The notes below the pieces were generated by a model that ran no database searches, was not told the origin of the DNA, and saw only the letters and a list, made by a program, of their open reading frames with translations. A DNA stretch of 45,800 bases, taken from IMG/VR virus record IMGVR_UViG_3300012356_000002, positions 1-45,800 of that record. One strand, written 5' to 3'. The DNA is from a virus. Both the position numbers and the translations under genes were made by a program. How positions within the stretch are numbered: position 1 is the first letter of the stretch; every line of letters starts with the position of its first letter. Positions 1-6,592 of the stretch are shown one piece after another.

Positions 1-48
1 GAACCTGGGATTTCAATACAGTTTGCCATTTTGGTTTGTTTTGTGGTG

Positions 49-91
49 GTGCTAAGGGGACGCTTCGCGTTACAACCTGCGGCCCCCTAGC
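49..91 (-). terminator. Possible hairpin end of the leftward DUF932 operon
   Basis: Just downstream of the leftward gene that ends at 103 there is an inverted repeat, GCTAAGGGG paired with CCCCCTAGC, around a loop of about 25 bases. Read on the minus strand the only imperfect pair is a G-U wobble; on the plus strand it is an A-C mismatch, so a minus-strand RNA is favoured. There is no T-run after the stem, so this is not a classical intrinsic terminator. It could be an RNA 3' end, a processing site or chance. Confidence 0.3.
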
Positions 92-102
92 TGGTTTGGC
101 TT

Positions 103-318
103 CTACGACTTCACGTCCTTGTTTCGCCGTATATCCTCACTCACTTCGACGTAATATGGCACTAAAGCAGGATACTCGGTAATGCTTGCCAATACAGTGC
201 CAACCAGTTTAGACATTCCTTCCGGTGTGGGTGCAAAGAAGGGGTAATCTTCCGTATCGATTATGGTAGTTATTATGACCCGATATTTCATAATGTTGCT
301 CCTATTTGGTTCATTCAA
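103..318 (-). CDS. Small hypothetical phage protein
   Basis: A 71-residue protein that I do not recognise. It has a beta-rich start (KYRVIITTIID) followed by a predicted helix (EGMSKLVGTVLASI) and a second strand (YYVEVSEDI), a simple alpha/beta small-protein pattern. There is no signal peptide or membrane segment. It overlaps the end of the upstream DUF932 gene by eight bases and is probably translated from the same leftward transcript. An internal methionine at residue 10 (MKYRVII) is a possible alternative start. Confidence 0.55.
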   Translation of the reverse strand: MNEPNRSNIMKYRVIITTIIDTEDYPFFAPTPEGMSKLVGTVLASITEYPALVPYYVEVSEDIRRNKDVKS

Positions 319-1357
319 ACTCCGCCTGCCCTGCTTCGATCAGTTCGGCACCACGCTGTTCGCACAGGTAGCGTTTGTCCTCGTCCCCTAGCATGGTGAG
401 CAGGTTTTGCTTCCTTTTTGCGCCAAGCCCATACTCGCTGCTTTCCCACTGCCTTTGCATGTCGAGCGTCTGGGTGTGTGCATGGGTGTAATAGTCCGTG
501 CCTGCTTGGAACACGTCGAGAAGGCTAGAGCCTTGGTTGCCACGGCCCTTTTTGAACAGGTAGACGAGGTCCTGCACCCGTCTTCTGGTGAGCTGTGCAA
601 CGCTCTCCGCCTGCGGCGATGCTTCGAAGCCGGTGAACAGACGTGTGGCCTTGCTTTCGTCACACGGTTTCGCCGCAATGGTTTCGAGAGTCTCGTAGAA
701 CTCCGCCCTTACTCCGATGGCACGGTCAATAACCTTAGCAATGTCTGGCAGTCTTGCTACGGCGTGTTTGGAATGCCTGAGTCTCACGTTAGTGGTGTCC
801 TCATCCTGCTCGTCCAATGCCACTTCTCGGCGAACGCTCGCCAGGTTCATGCTGTAGGTGTTGTCACACACTGTACATATAGAGCTATTCATCCAGAAAA
901 GCTCCGAGCTTTGGTCGTGACTACTTCCCGCGGTGAGGAAGTCTTTGAACTCCCGTTTTGCAACCTTTCGCACGTGATCTTGGTCGAGCTTGATCGTGAC
1001 GAATATGCGCCCACGATTGCGGAGACTGCCTGCGGAGACTATTTTGTGGGCTGTGCCCCCAATGGCGCTTTCTACCATGTCGAGGAATTGTGTGTTGGTG
1101 ATCACGCCGTAGGACGGGCCGATAGGTTTCCCGATCAGGTGATTGTTGTCAGTGCAACGAAGCATGTCGAAGCCCGTTTGGCTAAACGCCCCTTCGATGC
1201 CTTGCTTGTCGTTTACCACGTAAAGCGGAATGCGCTCCACGTCCCATTTCGTAAGCCAACAGGATCGCAAGGCGATTCGTGGCACGATCGTGGTCAAGCC
1301 GTGCCATGCTTGCTCGACGCCTTCTTGGCGATCAAGGTTGAGGATGTTGTGACTCAT
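311..1357 (-). CDS. DUF932 phage/plasmid-like protein
   Basis: A 348-residue protein matching the DUF932 (phage/plasmid-like TIGR03299) family. The early AWHGL motif is near residue 17, and the family block GKPIGPSYGVITNTQF is near residues 76-91, followed by the LDMVESAIG helix. The C-terminal half is helical and charged. The family is widespread on phages and plasmids, but its biochemical role is not established. The start codon overlaps the stop of the upstream small gene (ATGA), so translation is probably coupled. This is the main gene of a short leftward operon diverging from the early arm, a position that fits early expression or host takeover (inference). Confidence 0.8.
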   Translation of the reverse strand: MSHNILNLDRQEGVEQAWHGLTTIVPRIALRSCWLTKWDVERIPLYVVNDKQGIEGAFSQTGFDMLRCTDNNHLIGKPIGPSYGVITNTQFLDMVESAIGGTAHKIVSAGSLRNRGRIFVTIKLDQDHVRKVAKREFKDFLTAGSSHDQSSELFWMNSSICTVCDNTYSMNLASVRREVALDEQDEDTTNVRLRHSKHAVARLPDIAKVIDRAIGVRAEFYETLETIAAKPCDESKATRLFTGFEASPQAESVAQLTRRRVQDLVYLFKKGRGNQGSSLLDVFQAGTDYYTHAHTQTLDMQRQWESSEYGLGAKRKQNLLTMLGDEDKRYLCEQRGAELIEAGQAEFE

Positions 1358-1536
1358 ACGTAGCGGTCCCTTTCTACTTGGTTTTGTGTTTTTGGTTTTG
1401 TTGGAGTGAAAGCCTTTTGGACCTGCGGTCCATATCGCCCTTGCCTTGCGTACCGGACGATTGCGTAATCACTCATTGGCCTTGCGCCCAGCCGGAGTGC
1501 TTGCAAGGGATAATTGGTGACCAGAGTCTTTTGCAT
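1354..1536 (-). CDS. Small protein, paralogue of the 5554-5919 gene product
   Basis: A 60-residue protein read from the ATG at 1536, which has an AGGA about nine bases upstream. A longer reading frame extends to 1683 but lacks a comparable ribosome site. Residues SDYAIVRYARQGRYG closely match TDKAIEQYAREGRYG in the 121-residue protein encoded at 5554-5919 on the other arm. This supports a real gene and suggests duplication of a short helical module. It lacks the cysteine-rich tail of its relative. It is the first gene of the leftward operon and is coupled by ATGA to the DUF932 gene. Function unknown. Confidence 0.6.
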   Translation of the reverse strand: MQKTLVTNYPLQALRLGARPMSDYAIVRYARQGRYGPQVQKAFTPTKPKTQNQVERDRYV

Positions 1537-1605
1537 GGCATTATCCTGGCAGAATCGCCGGCGGGAAGAAAGCAGAATATCTGCTTTTATTTGGCAGGGA
1601 ATTGC

Positions 1606-1665
1606 AAGCTTGGCATGCTCTGTGGAGCAAAGCTTAGGATGCCCGAATGAAGCAGCTTTGATGCC
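1606..1665. repeat. Iteron-like direct repeats
   Basis: Three imperfect copies of AAGCTT followed by a GATGCC-like hexamer begin near 1606, 1630 and 1653, spaced about 23-24 bases apart. The unit reads AAGCTTGGCATGC, AAGCTTAGGATGCC and AGCTTTGATGCC. Spacing near two helical turns in a divergent intergenic region suggests protein binding sites, such as operators or origin iterons. Seen by eye; statistical significance was not calculated. Confidence 0.45.
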
Positions 1666-1702
1666 AAGATTGCCAAAATGCAACTTTTTTCACTTTTTTC
1701 TT

Positions 1703-1789
1703 GCAATCGCTCCTAGCCTCTGCCAGGGTTGCTCTATGCCAGAGCTATCAGCTAGAGCGCAAGCAATCGCGACTTGGTTGCATCCTAGC
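1703..1789. repeat. Second set of direct repeats in the divergent region
   Basis: GCAATCGC occurs at 1703-1710 and 1763-1770, and TCCTAGC occurs at 1711-1717 and 1783-1789. The two words are adjacent in the first copy and 12 bases apart in the second. Together with the iteron-like set they give the region a binding-site-rich look. A promoter or origin role is inference. Confidence 0.4.
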
Positions 1790-1815
1790 GCAATTTGGCT
1801 TCTGGCTATGCAGGC

Positions 1816-1980
1816 ATGAAAAGAGCTTTACAGGTCCGACGCTGCCCAAACTGTGACAAAGAATTTAATCAAACCAGGCACTGGCAAGTTTATTGCAGTA
1901 AAAGGTGCCGGAACAATTTCTACTGGAAGACTCATGAGGTGGTGAAGATAGATCAAGAGAGGTTAAAAGAATCAGCGTGA
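1816..1980 (+). CDS. Small zinc-ribbon protein, first gene of the early arm
   Basis: A 54-residue basic protein read from the ATG at 1816. An upstream TTG at 1795 is possible but has no ribosome site. It has paired cysteines CPNC and YCSKRC separated by about 16 residues, a classical small zinc ribbon of the type often annotated as a zinc-ribbon DNA-binding or phage early protein. The ATG itself has only a weak Shine-Dalgarno match. As the first gene of the rightward arm it could act early, but no specific function can be assigned. Its stop overlaps the GTG start of the next gene. Confidence 0.55.
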   Translation: MKRALQVRRCPNCDKEFNQTRHWQVYCSKRCRNNFYWKTHEVVKIDQERLKESA

Positions 1981-2300
1981 GTGAACCCGATTTAAAAATC
2001 TCGGTCAAGCTCCTTGAAAGTTTTGTCTATGGCTGGTATAGACCAGCAATGGGTCGGTATCTTTATATCGGCTCGTCGTCATCATACATGAAACGGGTCA
2101 TAAACCATAGGGTTCTCAACAAAGTTGATAAGTATTTAGAGGACGATGAAATACACTTTTGGAAGGTGCCGAAAGAAAACAGAGTGGTTTTCGAAAATCA
2201 TCTAATAGAGGTTTTCAATCCAGTCTATCAGCACTACGGAAATGTTATGAGAACCAGATGGTGGAAAAACACCAACATAAATCAATGGAAACCTAAATGA
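1977..2300 (+). CDS. GIY-YIG-like endonuclease domain protein
   Basis: A 107-residue protein starting at GTG (GTGA overlap with the previous stop). Its layout follows the GIY-YIG nuclease core: a first strand FVYGWYRP, the YLYIGSSSS segment standing for the YIG element, an Arg/His helix (MKRVINHRVLNK), and the glutamate helix ENRVVFENHLIEVFNP with its conserved E. The first GIY triplet is degenerate (VYG). It is single-domain and could be a free-standing homing endonuclease or a repair-type nuclease. The region is visibly A+T-richer than most of the window, consistent with mobile origin. Confidence 0.6.
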   Translation: MSEPDLKISVKLLESFVYGWYRPAMGRYLYIGSSSSYMKRVINHRVLNKVDKYLEDDEIHFWKVPKENRVVFENHLIEVFNPVYQHYGNVMRTRWWKNTNINQWKPK

Positions 2301-2566
2301 GCGCACACTTAGCATCGTCAGATTTTGGATTCGTGAAAGAAAAGCTTTGGCGGCCTGCCTTCGGCACGGGCTTCTTTCACGGCATTCCCGTGTCCGGTAA
2401 AGCCATCGCAACGGACGGAGTGCTTTTAGTAGTCGAGAGAGAAGATGGCCAGTTGTTCGTGGGACATTTGGCGAACTTCGTACGGCCTGAAAAGCCAAAG
2501 GCTTTGCACGAACGAAAGAAGAAAGAAGACATGGAAAACGCCATAGAGCGGGAAAGGTTTGAATGA
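2297..2566 (+). CDS. Hypothetical phage protein with basic coiled C-terminus
   Basis: An 89-residue protein, not recognised. The N-terminal half looks beta-rich (FGTGFFHGIPVSG, VLLVVERED). The C-terminal third is a highly charged helix rich in K, E and R (KALHERKKKEDMENAIERERFE). It overlaps its neighbours on both sides by ATGA, so it is firmly embedded in the early operon. The codon pattern looks coding and no other frame competes. Confidence 0.6.
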   Translation: MSAHLASSDFGFVKEKLWRPAFGTGFFHGIPVSGKAIATDGVLLVVEREDGQLFVGHLANFVRPEKPKALHERKKKEDMENAIERERFE

Positions 2567-2742
2567 GCGAAATGCCAGCGGTGTTACGGAATTTTTTAGC
2601 ATCTACCACACTAGACCAAGCGTGGGAAATATGGGAGTATCTGGAGTGCTGTCCCAGTGCTCTAGACAATATGGTAGAGATAGTTGCACAAAGACATGAC
2701 GACCTTATGAAGGAAGCTAAGTGGAAGGAGAAAGCAAAATGA
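2563..2742 (+). CDS. Small acidic helical hypothetical protein (59 aa)
   Basis: A 59-residue frame from ATG 2563 to TGA 2742. It begins MSEMPAVLRNFL, has a helix with WEIWEYLECC in the middle and ends with a basic KEAKWKEKAK tail. It overlaps both neighbours by ATGA, and the purine-rich GGAAAGG sits upstream of the start. It fills what would otherwise be an empty stretch in a tightly packed operon. It is predicted to be all helical. Function unknown. Confidence 0.6.
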   Translation: MSEMPAVLRNFLASTTLDQAWEIWEYLECCPSALDNMVEIVAQRHDDLMKEAKWKEKAK

Positions 2743-2957
2743 ACAACGACGCAGGCGGGTTGATTGTGTTAGCAGGATTGTTTCTTTATCTTGCAATGCG
2801 GGACGATGTGAGGAAAAGTGCCCGCGAAACGTGGGGAAGCATTGGCCGATTCGTGTGGTGTATGGTTGTAGCGGTAGCTTTCCTTGCCGTGTTGTTAATA
2901 TTGCAAGGCCTTTTGTTAGCCGGGATTGGTGCAGTGGTGAAAGAAGGACTAAAATGA
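2739..2957 (+). CDS. Small membrane protein, one or two helices
   Basis: A 72-residue protein from ATG 2739, which has GGAAGGAGA upstream and overlaps the previous stop. A first hydrophobic stretch (GLIVLAGLFLYLAM, residues about 7-20) is followed by a charged segment and then a strong transmembrane helix (MVVAVAFLAVLLILQGLLLAGIGAVV, about 48-68). An early-expressed small phage membrane protein could alter the host envelope or mediate exclusion, but there is no direct evidence. Confidence 0.6.
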   Translation: MNNDAGGLIVLAGLFLYLAMRDDVRKSARETWGSIGRFVWCMVVAVAFLAVLLILQGLLLAGIGAVVKEGLK

Positions 2958-3250
2958 GCGAATTGCGACAGGTCGGGCACCATGACAAGAACAGTGTGCT
3001 TTACTGGTCTGTAGTCGAGACCATTTATTTTGACGATGGCCAGGTGTATGGACGAGTGCGCTTTGTGGGCACGGAAGAAGAATGTGACAAGTGGGCTTCA
3101 TTGCACGGAAAGGACCAGTTCATGCATTTGGAGTGGCCTTCAGGTTTTGGCAAAGCCCAGGTGATGAGTGTCATGTTAAACATCATTGCAACAAACAAGC
3201 CATGCCGGATTTACGGCATGGGTGACTCTAACGTAATAGGAAGGAGTTAA
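2954..3250 (+). CDS. Hypothetical phage protein
   Basis: A 98-residue protein starting at ATG 2954 (AGAAGGA upstream, ATGA overlap). An upstream in-frame start at 2831 would run through the previous gene and is not used here. It is beta-rich and aromatic (VLYWSVVETIYFDDGQVYGRVRF), followed by a helix (EEECDKWASLHG). Near its 3' end the DNA forms a stem CCATGCCG/CGGCATGG (3200-3221), which may be incidental. No family recognised. Confidence 0.55.
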   Translation: MSELRQVGHHDKNSVLYWSVVETIYFDDGQVYGRVRFVGTEEECDKWASLHGKDQFMHLEWPSGFGKAQVMSVMLNIIATNKPCRIYGMGDSNVIGRS

Positions 3251-3251
3251 T

Positions 3252-3551
3252 ATGGACAAATTGAAACCAAGTCAGTTGCTAAGGTTAGGAGCAAAACAAG
3301 TTGGCCAATGCAGATTTCGAACATTTGTCAGCCTTGAAGGAGTTGTTACGCAGGCCTGTGCTTACGGAATGATGGTGGTAGCTAAGACTGGAAGTTTGGA
3401 TTTTGAAGTTTGTCGTGCATTCTCTCTTGATGGAGAGAATGTACTGGGAGAAGCAACGAATCAAGTGCTAAACGAAATGGTTAATCGCAACGACAAGCAG
3501 TATCAAACCCCAGAAGAAATAGCTCAGTGGTTAGAAAGCAAAGGATTATGA
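3252..3551 (+). CDS. Hypothetical protein, DUF6197-like pattern
   Basis: A 99-residue protein with GGAAGGAG directly upstream. The layout resembles the phage DUF6197 type: an N-terminal helix (SQLLRLGAKQV), a hydrophobic and alanine-rich middle (CAYGMMVVAK), and a closing NDKQYQTPEEIAQWLESKG block, similar to the WND...T.EEV..WL ending of that group. The match is by pattern only and is weak. Function of the family is unknown. Confidence 0.5.
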   Translation: MDKLKPSQLLRLGAKQVGQCRFRTFVSLEGVVTQACAYGMMVVAKTGSLDFEVCRAFSLDGENVLGEATNQVLNEMVNRNDKQYQTPEEIAQWLESKGL

Positions 3552-4198
3552 TAGAACACTACGTCGCATCGCTGGGCCTCAAGAAGGGGTTCAGAGTGAA
3601 GGATTACGAATCGGCCACCGAGCTAGACAACGCAGCCGGCGAAAAAGGCAAGACGCTGTCTTTAGCCAACAAGTATCTTGTCGAGAAGGTTGCTCTTGTG
3701 GAAGGCCGAGACACGTTTGCAACAAAACTCAACGAGGCCACGGGGTTTCCTTTTCTCGTGGTGACGAAGACGAAAAAGAAAACCGACGGCACAGTCGAGA
3801 CGACTGAGGAGGTGGACGAGACAGAGGTCCAGTATGTGAACCGCTTTAGGAAAGCGGTGATGGGTGGCACGTTTGTCGCAAAAGGATTCCCGTTGACCGA
3901 AGAAGCATTGGAGGCTCGGTTGCAGGACTTTGCCGACGAACTTGGCGCTTTCGTAGCAGACGCCAAACGAGCAGAGAGGTTGCCGGGACGCTCCCGCCTG
4001 CCCAAGTGGATTTTGGAACGGGTCACTGTAATCTTTAACAACGGAACAGCTCATCGTTGGTGGGAAGTGATGAAGAGTGAAGGTGTCCCGATTGACGAAA
4101 TGACCGGCGAACGTGCAAGGGACGAGGTGGCCTTGGCGTGGGCCATTAAAGAAAGAAAAGACCGTCAAGATGCCGAGGAAGCAAATCGTTACGCGTGA
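3548..4198 (+). CDS. Hypothetical early phage protein (216 aa)
   Basis: Read from ATG 3548 (AAAGGATT upstream, ATGA overlap), giving 216 residues. An upstream GTG at 3527 in the same frame is less likely. The protein is charged and mostly helical. A lysine-rich linker with alternating charge (KTKKKTDGTVETTEEVDETE) sits near the middle, and a long helix follows (ALEARLQDFADELGAFVADAKRAERL). The C-terminal part ends in a charged helix. Not recognised; no catalytic motif seen. Confidence 0.6.
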   Translation: MIEHYVASLGLKKGFRVKDYESATELDNAAGEKGKTLSLANKYLVEKVALVEGRDTFATKLNEATGFPFLVVTKTKKKTDGTVETTEEVDETEVQYVNRFRKAVMGGTFVAKGFPLTEEALEARLQDFADELGAFVADAKRAERLPGRSRLPKWILERVTVIFNNGTAHRWWEVMKSEGVPIDEMTGERARDEVALAWAIKERKDRQDAEEANRYA

Positions 4199-4210
4199 GG
4201 AAAGGGAAAC

Positions 4211-4573
4211 ATGGGCTATTACATAGAGACGGGGTCGCTAAAGGGTAAGGCAGAGTGGCTAGTGAAGAACCACGGAGCTTTTGAAATGCTCATTGCGCCA
4301 CAGTGGCCACCGTTGAAGGGGAAAGTGTTCGTGTGTGTCGTAGACAACGGACCCTTCGAGGCGGCTGCGGTTGCGTATGATGAGAAGGAGTTTGAGGTTT
4401 TTAAGAGACCGGACCAGGTTAGGTTGCCGAAGAGGGAGGACTACGGCAACATCACCGTCTTTAACCTCCAAAGTGAAGCACAGCGTCAGGGAAAGCAGCG
4501 TTCTCGATGTTGGCTTGTGATGGCGAAAGACACGGTCGCCAAGCTTTGCCCAGCGGTGAAGGATTTGTTGTGA
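4211..4573 (+). CDS. Conserved phage hypothetical protein (MGYYIET family)
   Basis: A 120-residue protein with GGAAAGGGAAAC before the start. The opening MGYYIETGSLKGKAEWLV, the central VCVVDNGPFEAAAVAYDEKEF and the late RSRCWLVM block match a conserved hypothetical family that I know from many tailed-phage genomes, where it sits among early genes. Biochemical role unknown. The conserved core suggests a compact alpha/beta fold with a helix after the first strand. Confidence 0.65.
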   Translation: MGYYIETGSLKGKAEWLVKNHGAFEMLIAPQWPPLKGKVFVCVVDNGPFEAAAVAYDEKEFEVFKRPDQVRLPKREDYGNITVFNLQSEAQRQGKQRSRCWLVMAKDTVAKLCPAVKDLL

Positions 4574-4613
4574 TAGTAGAAAAACAAAATGCAAAACGAG
4601 AAAGGACGCAAGT

Positions 4614-5072
4614 ATGTCAATGGGAACATTGGGTAGGATCCGTAAATCGTTTCCTCAGGTTGAGGAATTGCGGGATGCCACGAGTGGTATTGTGATTAAC
4701 GTTACTGAGAAAGACTCACAAACGGCTAGAAAGAAGGACCCGGAAGATTGTGCGCTTGCCAGGGCATGTATGAGGCAAAACCTAGCGGACGGGGCCATCA
4801 TCGGTATCGGTTATTCGTGGCTGATAAAGGGCAAAGTGGCGACACGGTATAAGACAACGACAACGGTGAGCCGAGAAATCACGAGCTTCGACAGACACCA
4901 CGACTTCGCTCCTGGGAAAGATTATATGTTGTCGAGGATTAGTCCCGGTTCTAGAATGGGAAGGCAACGTACGCCTTTGTCGTTAAAGAGTGGCAAGCAC
5001 AACGGAAGCGCACGGCAGAGGACTGTGCACCACACGGAGAACATTAGGGTTATTCATAAGTACGGAAAATGA
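4614..5072 (+). CDS. Conserved phage hypothetical protein (152 aa)
   Basis: A 152-residue basic protein starting at ATG 4614, with AAAGGA ten bases upstream; the methionine two codons later is an alternative. A stretch EDCALARACMRQNLADGA is followed by beta-rich IGYSWLIKG and an Arg/His/Asp-rich middle (SFDRHHDFAPGKDYMLSRI). The tail is basic and low in hydrophobics, suggesting nucleic-acid contact (inference). Family not named. Confidence 0.6.
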   Translation: MSMGTLGRIRKSFPQVEELRDATSGIVINVTEKDSQTARKKDPEDCALARACMRQNLADGAIIGIGYSWLIKGKVATRYKTTTTVSREITSFDRHHDFAPGKDYMLSRISPGSRMGRQRTPLSLKSGKHNGSARQRTVHHTENIRVIHKYGK

Positions 5073-5087
5073 GAAAGGAAAAACACT

Positions 5088-5552
5088 ATGCAAAACGATG
5101 GAGAAGTGAAGAACGGTCTGGACCCAGTCGATGCCTATTTGCGTGATGTGGGCTTGTGGAGGGAACGTCTTGAGCGTCAACGCTTGGAGATTATCGGGCA
5201 TGTGCAGAGGAAGTTGCACGAATTGGTGGAAAAAATTGCGGACATCAATCAGCGTGGAGGGTTCGAGATCACGATGCATGATGAGTGTTTTCAGAAGGAC
5301 TTGAGGGCGTTGGGGTTAGAGGTGGTAGGAGCACCGGAAAAGAAGCCAATGGCGAGAGGACCGTACGTGAAAAGAGGCTCTGTGTTGCAGAAGTTTGATG
5401 AGTTTCTTTCCATGTATAAGCCGGGAGAGATGGTTACCCGAGAAGACTGGGGAAAGTATGGGAAAAAAGACCAGTTTTATTACAACGCGGCACGGTGCGT
5501 GAAACGTGGCAAGCTTTTGAAGAGAGGACCAGGTTGCTACACCATTCCCTAA
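5088..5552 (+). CDS. Hypothetical protein, coiled-coil plus winged-helix-like tail
   Basis: A 154-residue protein with AGAAAGGAAAAAC upstream. Residues about 20-60 form a long charged helix likely to be a coiled coil (LWRERLERQRLEIIGHVQRK). The C-terminal 55 residues (VLQKFDEFLSMYKPGEMVTRE...YNAARCVKRGKLLKRG) have the helix-helix-strand rhythm of a small winged-helix domain, so a DNA-binding role is possible. The gene lies in the unknown part of the early arm. Confidence 0.55.
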   Translation: MQNDGEVKNGLDPVDAYLRDVGLWRERLERQRLEIIGHVQRKLHELVEKIADINQRGGFEITMHDECFQKDLRALGLEVVGAPEKKPMARGPYVKRGSVLQKFDEFLSMYKPGEMVTREDWGKYGKKDQFYYNAARCVKRGKLLKRGPGCYTIP

Positions 5553-5553
5553 T

Positions 5554-5919
5554 ATGCCAGAATTCGTTCCAGGTGTGACACGGTTTCCTTGTTGGTTTCC
5601 TTCAACGTGGAGGGACCCTCTGGGTTCGGAGTTGACGGACAAGGCTATCGAGCAGTACGCGCGAGAAGGTCGGTATGGGGCTGAAGAACAACGCAAACAG
5701 CTCGCCTTGGACAAGGCACGGGTTGTGGATGGTGTGCTTTTGCTTGCCAAGCCTTGTGAGGGTTGCAAAGACGGCAAGACTCTAGGCGGCTTTATGCGTT
5801 TCTCGTATTTGCCGAAGTCTGGCTATTATTGTTCTCGTTGTAGAGAATACTTTAGAAAGAAAAAAGAGAAGGAACTACGGGAAGCCCAATGGTGGTCAAA
5901 GCAAGAAGCCTATGAGTGA
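5554..5919 (+). CDS. Zinc-ribbon protein sharing a module with the 1354-1536 product
   Basis: A 121-residue protein starting one base after the previous stop. Residues about 28-43 (TDKAIEQYAREGRYG) match the small protein of the opposite arm. The C-terminal half has CEGC and CSRC pairs about 30 residues apart, a treble-clef or zinc-ribbon arrangement, then a lysine-rich tail (FRKKKEKELREAQ). It plausibly binds nucleic acid. Function unknown. Confidence 0.6.
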   Translation: MPEFVPGVTRFPCWFPSTWRDPLGSELTDKAIEQYAREGRYGAEEQRKQLALDKARVVDGVLLLAKPCEGCKDGKTLGGFMRFSYLPKSGYYCSRCREYFRKKKEKELREAQWWSKQEAYE

Positions 5920-6163
5920 TGGTTTTCTTACAATCCACGTTTACACATCAAGCGGCGAAAGGGATGCGCGGGTTCGTGTGCTTGGAAAACTCAACGGCTT
6001 CATCGCCGTGGCAGACGAGGAAACGAATGTGGGCTATTTAGTCCACGAACAGACGATTAGGCAAGCGTATGAACGACAACGAAAAAAGCAAAAGCCGGTT
6101 CACCGATCCATACGGCGCTCTGCCGGCAACGGAGAAAACAAACACTTCGATCACGGTGGGTGA
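5912..6163 (+). CDS. Small hypothetical protein overlapping the next gene
   Basis: An 83-residue protein starting with an eight-base overlap of the previous stop. The first 55 residues look like a beta-barrel domain (FLTIHVYTSSGERDARVRV, FIAVADEETNVGYLVHE). The last 30 residues are basic and low in complexity and are read from the same DNA as the start of the 6069-6365 gene in another frame. The long overlap means the tail may be incidental or one start may be misplaced. Confidence 0.45.
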   Translation: MSDGFLTIHVYTSSGERDARVRVLGKLNGFIAVADEETNVGYLVHEQTIRQAYERQRKKQKPVHRSIRRSAGNGENKHFDHGG

Positions 6164-6365
6164 TGCGGACAGAGCGTTGGTGTTCTCGGTGTATCCACAC
6201 CAGAGTGTGGTGCAGGTTACGATTAACACTCTTTTCGCGGAATTTGTAAGGGCTTTGAAGGCGAATGGGTTCAAGACGTATGACCCTGAAGGGTTCAAGG
6301 AAGCTTTGCGCACGGTGAAGATCACGTTTAACAAAAAGAAGAAGGAGGTGGTGAGCCATGAATGA
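6069..6365 (+). CDS. Hypothetical phage protein (98 aa)
   Basis: A 98-residue protein starting inside the previous gene (95-base overlap), with TAGGCAAGCGT before the ATG. The middle is beta-rich (ALVFSVYPHQSVVQVTINTLF), and a helix with FVRALKANGF is followed by a basic end (FNKKKKEVV). The coding pattern is good over its whole length, so it is probably real. Function not recognised. Confidence 0.5.
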   Translation: MNDNEKSKSRFTDPYGALPATEKTNTSITVGDADRALVFSVYPHQSVVQVTINTLFAEFVRALKANGFKTYDPEGFKEALRTVKITFNKKKKEVVSHE

Positions 6366-6585
6366 GGACGAATTGAGGGAGTTGGAGAAACTGGAAGGCC
6401 CGAATCTTCTACTCGGGGCCAAGCCAATCGTCGAGATGACGGATGAGGAACTCACCGCGTTCGTGCAGAGCATACGGGATTGTGCCACACAGCACCAGAC
6501 TCTCGTGGCACAGAATAGGGTGAGAGACGAGAAAGAGAAGAAAAGTGACGCGGAGAACGAAGAACAAAGGGCGATGTTTGAGTAA
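6358..6585 (+). CDS. Small acidic hypothetical protein
   Basis: A 75-residue, highly charged and probably helical protein that begins MNEDELRELEKLEG and ends EEQRAMFE. It has a strong GGAGGTGGTGAGCC leader and overlaps the previous gene by eight bases. The DELTAFVQSIRD core has leucine-type helix spacing, so it may form a short coiled coil. No family recognised. It immediately precedes the recombination nuclease gene. Confidence 0.55.
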   Translation: MNEDELRELEKLEGPNLLLGAKPIVEMTDEELTAFVQSIRDCATQHQTLVAQNRVRDEKEKKSDAENEEQRAMFE

Positions 6586-6592
6586 GGCGAAT

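Larger units (their letters stand above)
1537..1815. promoter_or_regulatory. Divergent control region between the two arms
   Basis: Genes on either side point away from this 279-base stretch, so it should hold promoters for both arms. It contains a near-palindrome AGCAGA-ATA-TCTGCT (1571-1585), two sets of direct repeats (entered separately), small inverted repeats GCTCT/AGAGC (1731-1745) and AGCT/AGCT (1743-1753), and a T-rich stretch (1685-1700). I could not find a convincing -35/-10 pair in either direction. It may also serve as a replication origin. Both roles are inference from position and repeat content. Confidence 0.6.

Noticed and set aside
1-29. Partial leftward gene at the left edge starting at ATG 29
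   Set aside because: Only nine codons are visible, and joining the ends gives a stop after 21 codons. Not enough support to call it.
407-1363. A 318-residue frame on the plus strand opposite the DUF932 gene
   Set aside because: The minus-strand frame has clear DUF932 motifs. The plus-strand product has no family-like pattern and arises as an antisense shadow.
1606-1789. CRISPR array in the divergent region
   Set aside because: The repeats are short and imperfect with no spacers of uniform length, and no cas gene is present. The Cas4-like nuclease at 6593 sits in a recombination operon.
4590-4637. A 15-codon frame (MQNEKGRK) upstream of the 4614 gene
   Set aside because: Too short and overlaps the next start. 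It may be chance, although its first residues resemble the start of the 5088 product.
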